64,000 nucleotides of DNA from Hyalella azteca (GCF_000764305.2 NW_025937347.1:186001-250000); one strand, 5' to 3'. Counted from the first letter of the stretch, positions 35,216 to 49,304 are shown. Notes: a model not told the origin generated them from the letters alone. Made by a program: numbers and translations.

Positions 35216-38200
35216 TACCAGCAGCAGTGAGTCGGCAGCAAACACTCGATAGCGCCCCGCATATTTGCTCGCCTCTACAGCGCGACTCGAAAAATTGACG
35301 AACTTTCAGTTCCCTCATTCTAGGCGATCAAAGGTTTAATTGAAGATTAATTAAAGTGCATTTTAGAGACACTCCATGTAAGGCCGATCAGCTTTGCGAA
35401 TGGAATCAGGTAGAAGCTCTTTGATTGGATTTATTATAAAAGTAAAGATATTTGTTTTCGTACAGAGCGAGGAAATCAATTATATAGGCGGTATTTCAGG
35501 TATCATAAAAAAGTTGAGTATTAACAAATCTTGTAACTCGACTGAATAGTTTCCGCCAATAACTTCCCATGATACACCCCGATCATTTGTTAAAAATGGT
35601 TTAACTTTAATTTATTTCAACTCCTTCGAAATGACAGCTATTTTATAAATTTGAAACTCGTACACGACTTATATTTTCATTTGGCAGCAAAAATTAAAAA
35701 GAGTTTTGATATTAACAATCACTAAGATCACAGAATAAAATTGTAAAAGGATATATATACAATATACAATTGTCAATGACACAGAACTTTTCTCATTTTC
35801 TAAATATTATCAGAAATAAGTCTCTTTCTGGAGTTGTAGAAGACATTTAACGTATTAGAATATTCCCAACGATCACACGAGCACTGAATATCATCTCAAA
35901 TAATAAACGTTGACTTAATGGGGATTACAAGCATGTGTAATCGCACGCCTATTGATTCAGCAAGCCGTGAATATATATTGGGATCTCCGGACAGACCAAC
36001 ACTGCCAGCATGATCGTACGCGAAGCAATTGGCCCTGACCAGCATCTCTCTTACTATTCTCGTAAAATCACTTTATTGCAAAACTCTTCTTGTATTACAT
36101 AAAGTCCACAAGACGGTCAAACTAATGCTACTTGACATACAGTATTCACTTATTCAGCTCAAGTTTCAAAGCTCAAGTCTTAAATGAGGCTTTCCTTCGC
36201 TCGATCAGTCTTCACACTGCTCAAAAGTCTATTAACGCATACCTTCGAATTTCCAGTTCTAAACGAAAATTGAAATGAGCAAAAGAACGCGTGAAAAATA
36301 CATGCGTGTATTATCATGCGCTGAACAATCGAGCTAGCAAGGAATATAATATCAAAGTATTTAGTTTCATTATGTATGTAAAAGCACATGCATGCAATAT
36401 ATGTGCCTAAAGATTGGACTATCTCAGAGTACAGTGAATTGGTGTAACGTGCGTTCAGTGCAAGCTCACAAGTATTTACTGCTTTTACCGTCATTACGCG
36501 TCATCACTTCCCCCATAGCAATTATAAGTCAGGAAAAAACCTCTGCTACAGCAGAATTTTCAAGGGAGAAATGTTGGTCGAGGTTCTACAATTCAAAGCA
36601 ATCTATTCACAGAAGGACCCAAAATGAGGGTTTGCATAGAAAAATAGAGAACGACGGCAGCTCAAGCGCAAAGTTTGCTTGAGTGAAGGGTAGATTCTAT
36701 GGGCTTAAAAATAAATATGTAAATTCTAGATGATATGCTGCTACTTCAAATTAAATATTTAAATTATTACTTCAATTTCATATGGGCAGCAATGCAGTAT
36801 AGTTGGATAGTTCATATACCAGGATTTTAAAGAAATAAAATGTGGAGAATCAAGTAGACCATTATTAATGTGAGAATATTCACCCGTTTTCAATTTTCTA
36901 ATAACTTATTCATTTTTATTGATGGGTATTCAGGAATAACCACTTGGATATTGGATATTACAAATAAGAATATCTATCTAAGTAATGTAGTGTGCTTCAT
37001 TTATCAACTAATTAACTTATATTAGTTATTTGATTATCACAATATCATACAGTTGCTGCACATGTGATACGTATATTTCATGACCATTACATATATTGAT
37101 AGAAGACAGGAGATTGATATCATTAGCGAAGCTTAGCTATAAGCTTATGTAATAATAAATAGAAATGTGGATTAAATTTTACTACTGCATAAAATTGCAG
37201 GTTATCAGCCATAAATTGAAAAAAACCATCTCTCCTCTTGCTCAGAAATTGATGTAATTTACATTATGTAACTTGATTTGCAGGGAATTGTGGGAAACCA
37301 AGATTATTACATTATTATTGACTGGGTCATTATTACATCAGCATATTTAAATTAAAATCGGCGAGGATGATGAGCAAAATTTTTTAGGTTTCTGAAAATC
37401 AACTAACAACCGATGAGTTTTAATGTTTGATATATATTTGAGCGTTATTTTTCTTTTGTCGGATATTCGTATAGATCTTGTTCGGAAATGTCAGTCTGAA
37501 AATCTGTCCTGAAATGTCAATGTTAATTTTTAAAATCCTGTCCAGTCTTATGGACATTTCTGCCTCGACTTCATTCCCTTTGTTCTTGCCCGTGTAAAAA
37601 AACTTATTTCAAGATCATGTCTACTTGTGAAAATCGAATAAAGATGGAACTTTTAAGAAAAATTTTCACTCATGGGTTGGAGTCAGGGTATTTCAGGTTC
37701 AAGCGTCCAAAATTACCAAAAACAATATTAACAAGAATTTAGTTCTGCCTCTAAGCCTTGGTTCAAGTAAGAATTCTATCCTCAATTCCTGAAGCTACAA
37801 TGAAAGGGAAGATATACTCTCCTGTGAGAGCCTGTGTTAAATTCCTTAATACTGAAGAAAAATCACAAGTTTGCGTCTAAGTAAACTAGATACTGCTAGT
37901 GCAAGGCAGTCAGGGAGACCCGGTCGTATCTCGGCTTTGTTATGAACTTCATAGCTCTTTAAATGCCTATCATGAGCTGAGAGCGCTGCTCGTTTGAATT
38001 AATTAACAGAGGCTGGCAAGTTTACTAAGTAATACTGTGACTCTCACAAACAAAGTCAAATTTGCGCGCTCACCCTATTACGGTACATCCTTACTATGTT
38101 CGAACCGTATTATGCAAGCACTTAGTATGCTTATGGACACAGTAAGCCGCCAATGCATCCTGAGGGACAGGGTTCATGTTGGTCTGATGATCCTATTCCA

Positions 38201-39149
38201 AGAACATTGCCACGTTTCCTTGCGAACTTTAAAATTGAGTTGATCAGATCCTACGGGAATGTGGAGACACATCGAAAATAAGGCTAAAATAACGATACTG
38301 AATATCTTGATTCATATTTAGGGTGAAATTGTAGGCTATAGGATTCTGGTATTGAAAAATTTGGGCCGCATAGAAAAGCCTAAAATTTGATTTTAAAGAA
38401 AATATGATAAAATTGTTTTAAGTTTGTGCATGAAACAGAATAATACGCACCACTGGGCAATTTATACGTGACACCATATGCATATGAACCTGATTAATTT
38501 TGTCTTAGGGTGGGTATTACCTAAAAATTTCAATGAAATACTATACGGTAAAGCTGACGTAATCATTTTAGGTCGAAATGCATCATTTTATTCTCTAAGC
38601 TCAGGAGTTTCAAATTGCTTTATGCCAGCATAGAAACGAATATGAATGAAAATTATTTTAAAAATTTATTTCAAATATTACAGGAGTCGGTTGAACTCAA
38701 AAACATAATAACTTACAAGGAATACAAACCTACTGTCAAAAATTTGATGTGGACGTTTTGTACGCGCATTCATGAATAAAAAATATACGTTTACCAGCGT
38801 TGACATATTGGTAGAGATTGCCGGGCACAATCGATAGAGCTTCGATGAATCATCGCAGGCGTGTCCGCTCTTCGATAGAGTGCCGATGACCACTTTGCGA
38901 GTAAAACGCTTTCCCCCGATAACTGGCCTTCACAGTCACATGCACATCGATATGCCGTCGGTTGTCACTTCTGAAAATTATTTTTATAGTTTTTATAGTT
39001 TCCGAGAGCACCTACGCGAGATATGCAGCGGCCGTATTTCCACTCCAACCTTCGATCTTCCAACCCCATGCCTATCGAAATTTATGGGGGTAGTCAGCTT
39101 TTGAATTACGAATGCCTTAAGCTCGATTTGATTGTAATTTAGCGGCTCC
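35216..39149. other. Stretch without a supported gene
   Basis: The DNA is mostly AT-rich. A GC-richer patch at 38800-39090 is open in several frames on both strands (minus strand includes VKASYRGKAFYSQSGHRHS) and has no clear splice borders. The open frames around 36180-36682 are unrecognised. Confidence 0.4.
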
Positions 39150-39228
39150 ACCCTAACAAAATTTAGAGTCGCCCAAGCTTCTGATTTGGGGTACCAGAAG
39201 CTGGGGCGACTCTAAATTTTGATAGGGT
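39150..39228 (+). repeat. Foldback MITE, well-preserved copy
   Basis: This is a 79-bp element. Its 34-base arms (39150-39183 and 39195-39228) pair with only two mismatches around an 11-base loop. The ends are ACCCTAACAAAATTTAGAG and CTCTAAATTTTGATAGGGT. A degenerate, inverted copy lies at 11-89. No target-site duplication is certain, and the element encodes nothing. Confidence 0.85.
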
Positions 39229-39433
39229 ATGTTCGCTTTACGCTCTGGTTGTATGAGCAAAATAAGCGCCTGATTAGAATTCGGTCTATCCCTTGACAAC
39301 CGTGGGGCGAGTGCGGGGCGCGCGTATTTGGCACCTAATACCTTCGGGACAGACACGGCCGAACCTGGAAAGTGCGCTAAGAAATGCCCCCTTCCTTCTT
39401 CCTTATACTGAGGAGAAGGGATCTAGGGCGGCT

Positions 39434-39705
39434 TTCATTGCATACATTGCCTTTTGTATTACCCGATTCTACCTCCATGTTCTACCCCATTCACCAGTAC
39501 CAAAGATTCTTCTCTATTCTAGGTAACATACATTCACCTCATTCATCAGTGCAAAATATTCCCTCACATAACCCAGTGTGAAGCGTTCGCTCACATATCA
39601 CCAGTACCATGCATTCTCTTACATTCACCATTATCAAGCATTCTACCTCATATACACCTGCATCATTACCTCGTATACACCAGTTCGGAACATTCCCCAT
39701 CAACA
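39434..39705. repeat. Degenerate minisatellite, about 28-bp period
   Basis: The wording CATTCTACCTCATTCACCAG with TACCAAG-like ends recurs about eight times with heavy divergence. Open frames on both strands here are by-products of the repeat. Confidence 0.6.
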
Positions 39706-42700
39706 CAAGAACACTCAAACACGTACTGCCGCCAACAACGTCAGTGTCTGCGTCGTCCCTCTGCATTACCCTAAACCAGGGTAAATTTTAAACATTAAAC
39801 GTGTCGTGCAAAAAATTTTGCGTTGCGAATACAATAAAGTATTTCTGCGAAATAAGAACCGTAAAAAATTGACTAGGTTTTGTTTCGATGTCGTTTGCTT
39901 GTCGATACATCTGCCAACAGCATGCATATCAGTTATTTATGTTAAAATAAGGATGTAAAATTACCTAATAGAGCTAAAGACACCGATTTTATTTGCTGTC
40001 ACGTACTCATTATCGAGTGTGTTTCACTTCTTGCATCCCTTAATCATGTTTCCGTGCCCTCACCAGTCTCTGGTTTATAAATATGCGATGTAAAAAATGA
40101 CGGCATCTTCATATAAAAAAAAAAGATTTTTGTCGTATAAGTAATGAAATTACTATCTAAATACAACGTAAGCTCAAAAAATTAGTTAAGACAAGTCTCA
40201 TCTTGATCCATCTTATGAGTTACCAAACGTAAGTGTGCACGCCATCCTATGAGCGGGAGATCGTGAAATGCTCTGCACTATCGATATACGATAGCATCAT
40301 GCAGGCAATGCTCTCTATATCAATGAACGGTACCTACAGTATTATAATTCAGCGATGTCATTCATTAGAGATCCGCCCGCATTCATCGCCCTCTCAACTT
40401 ATATTTTTTTTATTCAGACAAGTTTCGGCTGAAGTTGATCCTTTTCAATACGCCAGTATCGTAATAGGTTCAGAGATTTGATAGGTTTCAATAATTAATT
40501 ATCGTAAATCGGGTTGCATAAAAATATGTCGTAGCGTTTCATGTAAGCATCATTGTTGCTGATTTCCGATGACATGACATTGAGTTTGCACGATGTTTTT
40601 TCTGTTTAATCTCTCACAGAGTGCGACTTCCGAAGCCTGTGAACTTCAAACTGAAAAACTTGGCATCGTCAAACACTGCCATGTTCTCTTCTTTAATTAT
40701 TACATAAAATCATGATGTATAACGGCCACTGATTCAGTTTTTTTATGGTGAGCTGACTGTAATTTTGGACGAACTCTAGAGTAAGTAATGAATCAAGTGC
40801 TGTCTGTCGTTAATATTAGTGCACATATATAGGCTTCATCAGAATTAAGCGTCCCAGGTGTACCATACCTTTTCATGCATCACTCGAATTTTTATTCACG
40901 TTAAACTTTCCTTCTTCACCATATAAAATTTTAACAAAATGCTTCTATATCGCATTTGTAAGTATATGTCATCAATCCATCCAGTCTCGTGATTTGTTGC
41001 TCAAATTTTAAAGCTTTTGCATTTATTTCGATAATCGGCATAACTAGACGTGTATAAAATGCCAAATTGGTGAATCATACAAATGAATTTTTAGGAAAAC
41101 AACCTGCATTATAATATGAGTTACTATGACATTTTCCAAATGTTTTTTGTTATGTGTAGAAAATATTTGCCGACTAATATACTTCGATTCACGAAAATAA
41201 TAAATGTTCGCTTCTTTTTCCTTGCAAGTTCAAGAACCTCAACCATAAAATTCTAGGAAGTTGAAATTGAATTCGTAGACGCTACATTTTAAATTTTTTC
41301 CTGTAGACTTTTTGATAAAAAAGTCTGCTGAACCATCTCCCCAGTTTCGTTTTTTTACTTCAACTCTTGATTCTGCTCTTGAAGACCGTTCTCCCAAATT
41401 TTCGATACATTTCCAAGATTTAATTTTAGTAAACTCTTATTTCCAAACTAGGCAACGGTATTTTCTCATTCCGTTGTCTTCTTCAATGATTGTAACAGCT
41501 TTAGTAAGTTTTACATTAGAACTTGTTCACTTATTAACTTGTTCACACACAAAAAAAATCGTCTATTGAAAATAATGAATATGAACCTGAAATTAATTAA
41601 GACATTATTACGCTTTAGAGACAATTTCCATTCAACTTATCAACTTATTATGAAAAATTCTGAATAGAGTGCAATCAGTGACTTTATGACCCTGTAAACG
41701 CTTTAAGTTTTCTGAAAACTTACAACAACAATTGAAATAACGGGAAATTTTTTGTTTGCATTTCCAAGAAACAAAAATTTTACTCCCAAGATTGATGAAA
41801 AGTTCAAACTTGTTTCCATGTAGGTATCATATGGTAGTATTTCCATATGTAATATCAGCATTCTATGTGCGATTATTTATGGAATATTTAATTGAATCCT
41901 AGCCTCCACCGTATAAAATGCAGTTGTTATTTGTTAGCCTTAATTCATTTTATTAACTCTTTCGCGAGTAAGCGACCACATGTGGTCACTTTAAATCTCC
42001 ACCCGAAAAGACCAAACGCTAAACCCCAATTATTTAATAATAATAAGACCAAAACCCAATATTATCTGACCACAATAATCCCCACCATGCCCAGTAATTA
42101 AAATATGAGCAGTTAAATGAAAGTTAATTTTCACCCGGGCCACGAAATATACACGCTCTTTCCGCATTTTTTTAAAACTCCGGAAATAGCATTATCTTTT
42201 CAATTAATTAATTTGACGAGATGAAATTTTATTTAATTGAAGTTAGAAAATTACTCTTTATGTTCTGCTACTTATATTTTAATTGTATTGAAATTTTTTT
42301 GAGTAATGGCCTTATTTAACAAATTCATCAGCTGAGAATTACTCCTTCAATATGCAACATTTAGGAAACTACACACGAGTATATATATCTTATGAGTCTT
42401 CATAATTTTTCATACAGGTTTCAGAAACTTGACTTTATTTATATTTGTAAAGCTTCTCCGCGAAAGAGTCAACAATTGAATTCATTTCGTTGGCAAGTTA
42501 ACGGCATATGTTAAAAGCATGCTAAGACAAAAGTAAACAGTCTCTGGGTGTTATACGTGTCATAAATTCACCGCACCTCGCGATTATTAATAATATTACT
42601 GCCTTTCTTTCTCATTTAACGCTATTTTCACGATATTTCACTGTTTTCGAACAGCATTCCCAACTTTCATCTGTGCACATTTTTCAATATAAGCATCTGT

Positions 42701-43782
42701 GTGGGTAGGACATTTTTTTAAATATACATAGTATATATATGGTTCAATTAAGATTATTTTATCACCCAATGTAAATAAGCACAAATCACCTTCCATTCCC
42801 ACCTGACCATTACTCCTACCAAAGGAGTAAAATAGTCTCCATATGGACTGGTCATTACCTCAGCACTGCAATAGAGCGTCGAGTTACTGTCATTCGCCTG
42901 TAATCATCGTGGACTCATTCATACCGTCTCATTTTAACCTATATTATAATTATGGACTATATCGTGTTAATGGCTTTTATATAATAATTCTGTTCGATAG
43001 CTTACATGTGCAGCGGCGTAGTATGTAGTCTTTTCAGATTTTAGCCTATGAATAGGAAACATAACTAAAGTAATTATATGTAATTGGGATAACTTGTGAG
43101 TTTGAGTTCATTATATTTTCTCGGTTCAATAGGTCTGATTGACCTGATTTTCTACTGGCATAATGTGACAGAATATGCCATAAAATAATTAGAGCAACGA
43201 AATCATCTAAACAGTGTTCCATGCCTCAATTAAGTGTTCATTTTGCTATACCGCTGTATATTTTATCATTAATAAAATTTATTTAAAAAAAAAGTAAGCG
43301 TTTGGTTGATCCGTAAATTCGATGGAAGCTGTGATATGATTTTTGAAATAAGAATACTTGTTGCACTATAGTTCGAGAAGACATGTTAAAAATATTGTGA
43401 TTGTTCAAATAAGTATCACGCTTAAATTTGGGGAATAAAGTTTCATCACAACCCAATGGAAATTAATACACGATACGCATGTTCAGTGTAACATAGCAAT
43501 ACAGCACTATAGAATTACAATCTAACACGGAATACACAACAATTCCATTGAAGAGCCAATGGTTTCCAAGCACGTTTATCTTTAGGTCGATATTAAATGA
43601 AGTAAACGTACCCATCGACCTCAAAGTGAACCCCCCCAGTGACTAAATCACTACATGGAGCACCTGAGGGACCTTCTTATATAATATAGATCTTCCGCGA
43701 GCACGACAATTTGTCAGGGTGATACGGCTGTCTTTCATACCGCTAAAGTTCCCATGTTTCTCCCCCTAACGGGCTTCTGTTA
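39706..43782. other. AT-rich stretch without a supported gene
   Basis: No recognisable coding region, RNA gene or large repeat was seen. The open frames are short and lack motifs. Confidence 0.4.
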
Positions 43783-43830
43783 CGACTTCGGCTTCTGTTA
43801 CGAAGCATGTTACGACTTTAACATGCTTCG
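43783..43830. repeat. Hairpin with flanking direct repeats
   Basis: CGAAGCATGTT (43801-43811) and AACATGCTTCG (43820-43830) are perfect 11-bp arms with an 8-base loop. GCTTCTGTTACGA occurs twice immediately before. Confidence 0.75.
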
Positions 43831-46233
43831 GTTACTACAATGATTGCCATCTCTTACTCCAGTAAAGGGCTTTGTTATGCCAGTAACGGTTGCAGCCGTT
43901 GTCGACAAGTGGCATGTGTCAGTCAGCAATGACCTGAACATGGACGAGCGAGGTTGTTGAGATCCGCCCACAACATTCGCGATCTAAAACACCGGGATCA
44001 TATAATTGAGATAATTGCCACTCCATCTTTATTTGACTACAGCCATTGCTGCGTTGGTTAATCCACCACTAAAGGCAAACTACAAGAGTCAAGCAGGGGA
44101 AACGCTCGTATCCATGTGCCATTCCTGAGCGATGGATCCGTCATCATGGAAGTATTTCATAAGCTGCAATATTCCCAATGTGCATGAGCATATGACACGC
44201 TAACTCCATCATATCATATCAAATATTAAGTTCGGCATGCGTAATTTTCATAGCCCAGCCCAGTGTATAACAATATTAGAGAAACCTTACTGTTTCCAGA
44301 CATTAATTAGGCGATAGCACAGCGAGCGAGGAAATCGCTTGCTGTATTTAATGAATTAATCGCTTACTTAATTATCGGGAGGAAAAATACATGATAATTA
44401 TAACGAATTTCAATAAACTGAAAATAAAAGTTCGAATGCGAATAAGGTCTGCTCTGTTACCACCAAGCTAATAAAGTTGATGTTTTCCCGGGTAATCCAT
44501 CTTTTTCGAGAGACATTTCTATTTCCAGTTAAAAATTTATTTCTCGGTTTTCTAGATGTTCTGAAAAAATAGGGTTACAATGAATTGTGAACTAGCGATA
44601 AGCACAAACGTTTCACAATAACACAATTCGAATAAAAAAAGTGGAATATTCACAGCATTCACAATTACCTAATAGAACCACGGAATTAGAACGAATATGA
44701 CTACCACTGTTGGAACAAAACTAAAACAACCTCATTCCTCAACATTAGATTCATGAATAAAAATAAATTTTTACAAAGAATGTGTAGCATGGTCAAAAGC
44801 ATAGCCTGGATCCTTGCCCAATAAGCAGAAAACTTTTTCTCTTCTACAGCCGGCGTGGTTATAGAAATGTCAGTTTGTCGAGTATACTCTAATTATTCAC
44901 CTATATTATTCGATACGTGATTCAATGAATGCGCTTTAGCTGGCTTCTCATTTATATCACATCACACGATTTTTTTGACTTCGCATTTAGGATATCACGC
45001 TTATGTATCGACGTATTGTTTACTCGCTCTACAAAATTTTTGATGAAGTGTATTCTAAGCGATGGTTTATATAATGGCTACTTCTCGCATCATATGCGAT
45101 GGAGGTTGGTTAAAAATTGTTCCATTGTCAAGTCAGATATCATTGCTGCTCAGATGTAGGCAATGAATTTCGGATCCTAGAAAAAATCTCTTTTTAATTT
45201 GCGAGCCAAATTATTTCTCATTACTAATGAAAATTACTAAATTATCTTTCATGGTTAACATTGCTTAATATTTTTATATCGTTCTTTACAAAAACGATTT
45301 GGAAAAGCCTGAATTTTTCAGTTGATGTATTTTTAATATAGCAATTGTGTTGCGGCTATTTCAGTCTCACATTTATTTCATTCCTTATAGATAGTATGGG
45401 CACACAATTATCTGTCTCTATAGCATTCACAAATATGTCACGGTGAAACCATCCACTGCATGTGCAGAAAATGTTTTATTTCACTATGTAAAACAAATAT
45501 CTCACCGATGTAAAGCATATTGAATACTTGCTAGCCAAAACTACTGCACCTACACATTATTACTCTGATAAATACGCATGATCATATCAATAACTAAAAT
45601 TAGCCTTGTCAAATTATGCCAAAAGCCCTTCCACATGGCGTATGCAGGCATGTCATTATGTCTTAGACATATCGTATAAATAATATTTGTTTAGCATAAC
45701 ACATTGACCATCTCGCGTCAGGACAATGCTCAGGAAATCTGCTAGAGAATAACAGATAATAGTCTTCGTCAATAATAAATTCGTAACTTATCGTTCACTT
45801 CTGCTCCATACGTTAAGCCGCTCGCATAAATTTTTCTCAATACCGGGTTCCCGGACTCGGGTAGCAGATATCATATAAAAATAAATGACAGTCTCGTGTT
45901 AAGCAATGTCGGGCATTGCGTAATTATAAAGTCATACTTTATTAGCATTTCAAATCTTGCATGCATTCTATCCCTATTTACCGTTCTTGGTAGATTTGTT
46001 CACTGTAGTCCAAATATAACTCCACCTTGATATAAAAGTTTACATTTTCACATCTCTTATATGTGTAATCCTACAGCAGTTTGACTCCTTTATTAGACGA
46101 CCATCTTGGCAATCCACATGTCTTCAATATTTTATGAATTTCCTCGTTCATTCGGTCCTTATCTCCACTCTCTTACTAACTTGACATGACACAGGGAAAA
46201 AGACCTCATTCATCCTATCCATCTTAATCATCC
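43831..46233. other. Stretch without a supported gene
   Basis: 43860-44170 is somewhat GC-richer. One short frame (FVMPVTVAAVVDKWHVSVSN) is open for about 30 codons, with no borders. The rest is AT-rich. Confidence 0.4.
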
Positions 46234-46435
46234 ATGTCGCTTCACTTCTCCTCTCCCTGGAATTCTCGCTCTGGGGGCCCCCAGGGAGAAAAAATAAGAA
46301 TTGCGAGTAATTTCTCTGCAAGCGAGGGCGGTAAAGTGAAAGGACATCTGAGGATTTCTGCAGGTCGGTGGAGATTAGCGCCGATAACTCGACTGTGCGA
46401 CTTTGAGAGCGACAAACCTTGGAGTAATTAATACG
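46234..46435. other. GC-rich island with nested palindromes
   Basis: CTGGGGGCCCCCAG (46271-46284) is a perfect 14-bp palindrome. It sits at one arm of a larger inverted repeat, TCTCCCTGG (46252-46260) and CCAGGGAGA (46281-46289). A 65-codon plus-strand frame crosses the island (SASEGGKVKGHLRISAGRW). It could be a promoter/first-exon region or an unassigned exon. I see no defined TATA box or donor to settle this. Confidence 0.4.
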
Positions 46436-47870
46436 AAATCAAATAAAAATCACCGGAAATATCACTTTTAATCGTGAAGTTCTTCGTTTGTGTGAGATAT
46501 TTAGTTAAAGTCAAGTGTTCAGCTTAGGAAGAATAAGCTACATGCGTGAACATCATTATAATTAAAGCGTGAAAGAATGACAGAAATTTTCCTTCTCTGC
46601 AAGAGCCTCATTTTCACCGGTGTATATCAAAAACCTATTTAGCCAGAATTCGTAAAAATATTCTAAAAACTATAGTTGAAATAACGTTGACAATCATGAT
46701 CATACATAATTTTTCTACAAAGAGGAATGATTAACTTCTAAAACCATTGCATAGTAGGCTGTTAAAACGATTAATGATTTTAGACATTACTTAATAGACG
46801 ACACTAGTTTGAGGTGGATTTAAAGTCGTTCGACGAGTAAACTACGATAGAGAATTCCTAAAAATGACAATCGAATTCAGTCGTTTATGTCATCAGTTGA
46901 GCGCGATTGCAAACTTTCGAAATAGCAGAATAGAAAAACGACTAAGCAACTTATATTTATTTTACTACTAGATTCTTCGACCTTTTTATCATAGGCCATG
47001 AAAAAAATTATAAAAAAATCATGATTTCATATGGCTAAATCTGTCATGCGAATTTTCTAAAAATCGAAACATGATGAATATTCTCGGTGCAAGAATATTG
47101 TTCCGCTCGAATTGAACTTTAACACAATTAGTAGGTCTACATGTATATAATAATATCTCAGCATTATTTAATATTAACCTATAAATTCCAATATAAACTT
47201 GTCGTTTGGCGCTCATTTACTCATTTTATTCAGGATTTTTAGAGCAATTTCATCTGGATCAAGAGGGTAACGAACAATACCTTACAACATGAGAATTTAT
47301 CGACGTAGAGATGACCGAAGAACTACAACACGAGAATGATAAACAAAAGATCAACTCTGTATTTTATTTTAACCCGAAGTGGTCATTTCGGAGTAATTCA
47401 GCGAGTGGCATTTGTGCAAAATCATAATTAGTTTAAGGCAAGCGATAGTGAACAGTTACGAAAATTTATGCAGTAAAGTGTACGAAGGAGTTGCCATTTT
47501 GCTAGGCATAATTATTCTTATAGTTCTATAAAGTTTTCACATTTTTTCGTTTACTGTACCGGTACTCGAAAACATGCTAATGTTTTTCACCTACATAGCA
47601 TGAAAAAAAACTAGAAAATTGCTTCAGCTTATGATAACAAATTTTAATTAATTCGAATATTTCTAAACGACACTGCAAAGCTCAGCATCGTATAGTTTTT
47701 CGGTGATATTAAACGAAAATGCATCTCTAGCGAAAAGATTTGTTGCTTCTCGGAAAATTTAGTGGTGTGAAATAAAACACTTTTCATAGTTACCCATCGA
47801 ATGCCGTCGAAGGATTATACCAACACTGAGATCCTGCACCATCTCAATGGACAGCGATGACTGCACTTCT
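46436..47870. other. AT-rich stretch without a supported gene
   Basis: Nothing recognisable was seen beyond AT-rich sequence. Confidence 0.5.
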
Positions 47871-48230
47871 ACGCTATTCCTACGAAGCGTTGCGTGCTTA
47901 CGGCCGCATCTATGGGTATTGGACAGAATGACTACAGCACTACGCTATTCTTACGAAGCATTTCTTGACTAGGGCAGGAGAACCGAGTATAAGGCGGGAA
48001 TAACTGCTGTGTAACGCTATTCTTACGAAGTGTTTCTTGCATAAGGCAGGAGCACCGAGTATACTGCGGCGAAACTGCTATGTAACGCTATTCCTACGAA
48101 GAATTTCTTGACTAGGGCAGGAGCACCGAGTATGAGGCGGCGATAACTGCTGTGTAACGCTATTCTTACGAAGCGTTTCTTGACTAGGGTAAGAGCTACG
48201 AGTATTGGGGGTAATCTCGCATGACCGTGT
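47871..48230. repeat. About 72-bp minisatellite, 5 copies
   Basis: Units start ACGCTATTCYTACGAAG at 47871, 47942, 48013, 48084 and 48156. They share TTTCTTGACTAGGGCAGGAG, CACCGAGTAT and AACTGCTGTGTA. The first unit is the most diverged. The usual spacing is 71-72 bp, so the reading frame is kept across some copies and the minus-strand frames show a repeated peptide of about 24 residues. Confidence 0.9.
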
Positions 48231-48470
48231 TTTCCCACAGGCATCATCTGAATAATCTACCGCTTTTGAAGGATGCTTATGGCTTTTTGATTTACCCTGA
48301 GGAGTGTAGCACTCCAAAACGATCATGAGAAGATCCCTAGGCAAATAAAGACCGATTAGGACGGAAAAAAATATTTCGGCCGAGTGGTCACGGAACTCTT
48401 GAAAATTGAAATAAATGAGAGTTTTCCAGTCAGATCGGCGAAGAGATCTAGTCGAAAAATAAAATTTCAC
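48078..48470 (-). CDS. Unassigned minus-strand open frame running into a minisatellite
   Basis: There are 130 codons. The first 85 or so residues lie outside the repeat and include AEIFFSVLIGLYLPRDLLMI and LECYTPQGKSKSHKHPSKAV. The C-terminal part is translated from the 72-bp minisatellite (SYPSQETLRKNSVT, then CSCPSQEILRRNSVT) and ends at an in-repeat stop. The non-repeat part looks moderately protein-like. I recognise no family and see no splice support. Chance openness is a real possibility. Confidence 0.2.
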   Translation of the reverse strand: MKFYFSTRSLRRSDWKTLIYFNFQEFRDHSAEIFFSVLIGLYLPRDLLMIVLECYTPQGKSKSHKHPSKAVDYSDDACGKTRSCEITPNTRSSYPSQETLRKNSVTQQLSPPHTRCSCPSQEILRRNSVT

Positions 48471-49042
48471 TATATGTATAGGAACTTCTAGTCGCAGTTC
48501 TTAGATATTGCTTCTATCTTATTGCAACTTGAAATAAATGTTTTAATATCGATTATAAATGTAATACATAGCTTCCATAATCGAAATTCTGTTACGAGCA
48601 GTTCTGCTGATTTTACGCCTTTTTTACGCGTTGCGTACAATATCGTAGCGTTTGGAGAAGTGATCAGAACATTTCAAACATGCTAATATTTTTTAAATAT
48701 CCAGTCAAATATACAGCTGACAAACGATGGTCCAGGTAGCTGTCGCGCGGAATTTTCGTCCATTTTTAAACTATTCTAGCCCGTGAAAAATTCTAAATTA
48801 ATTCATTTTACTAATCTATGGCGGGCGCATAAATATTTTTATAAGAAATGTGAATTTCTAAAACGAAATTTCAATTATTCACTCAAAAAATGACAGCATG
48901 TGCATGTCTTAAATTAGCACATTCAAGGTGCTTGTAATTGGGCCACGTTTTCCACACTTTCAGCCGCCAGCCATTATTGCCTCCACCGGCAGTTATTACA
49001 ATAGTTACAATACTTCCTACACCACTAGTCAATACTTGTCAC

Positions 49043-49304
49043 TCAGCCCTCCACCCCACTATCTCCTGCTCAGCGCCCTCCACCCCACTATCTCCTACTC
49101 AGCCCCCTCCACCCCACTATCTCCTGCTCAGCCCCCTCACTCCACCCTACTATCTCCTGCTCAGCCCCCTCCACCCCACTATCTCCTGCTCAGCCCCCTC
49201 CACCCCACTATCTCCTGCTCAGCCCCCTCCACCCCACTATCTCCTGCTCAGCCCCCTCCACCCTACTATCTCCTGCTCATCCCCCTCCACCCTACTATCT
49301 CCAT
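49043..49304. repeat. 29-bp C-rich minisatellite, 9 copies
   Basis: The unit is CAGCCCCCTCCACCCCACTA followed by TCTCCTGCT. One copy has 4 extra bases and the first is 2 shorter. Because 29 is not a multiple of 3 and the unit has no stop in any plus frame, the array gives overlapping long open frames (up to 168 codons). These encode a repeated 29-residue Pro/Ser/Leu peptide. I treat these frames as repeat artefacts, not genes. Confidence 0.95.
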
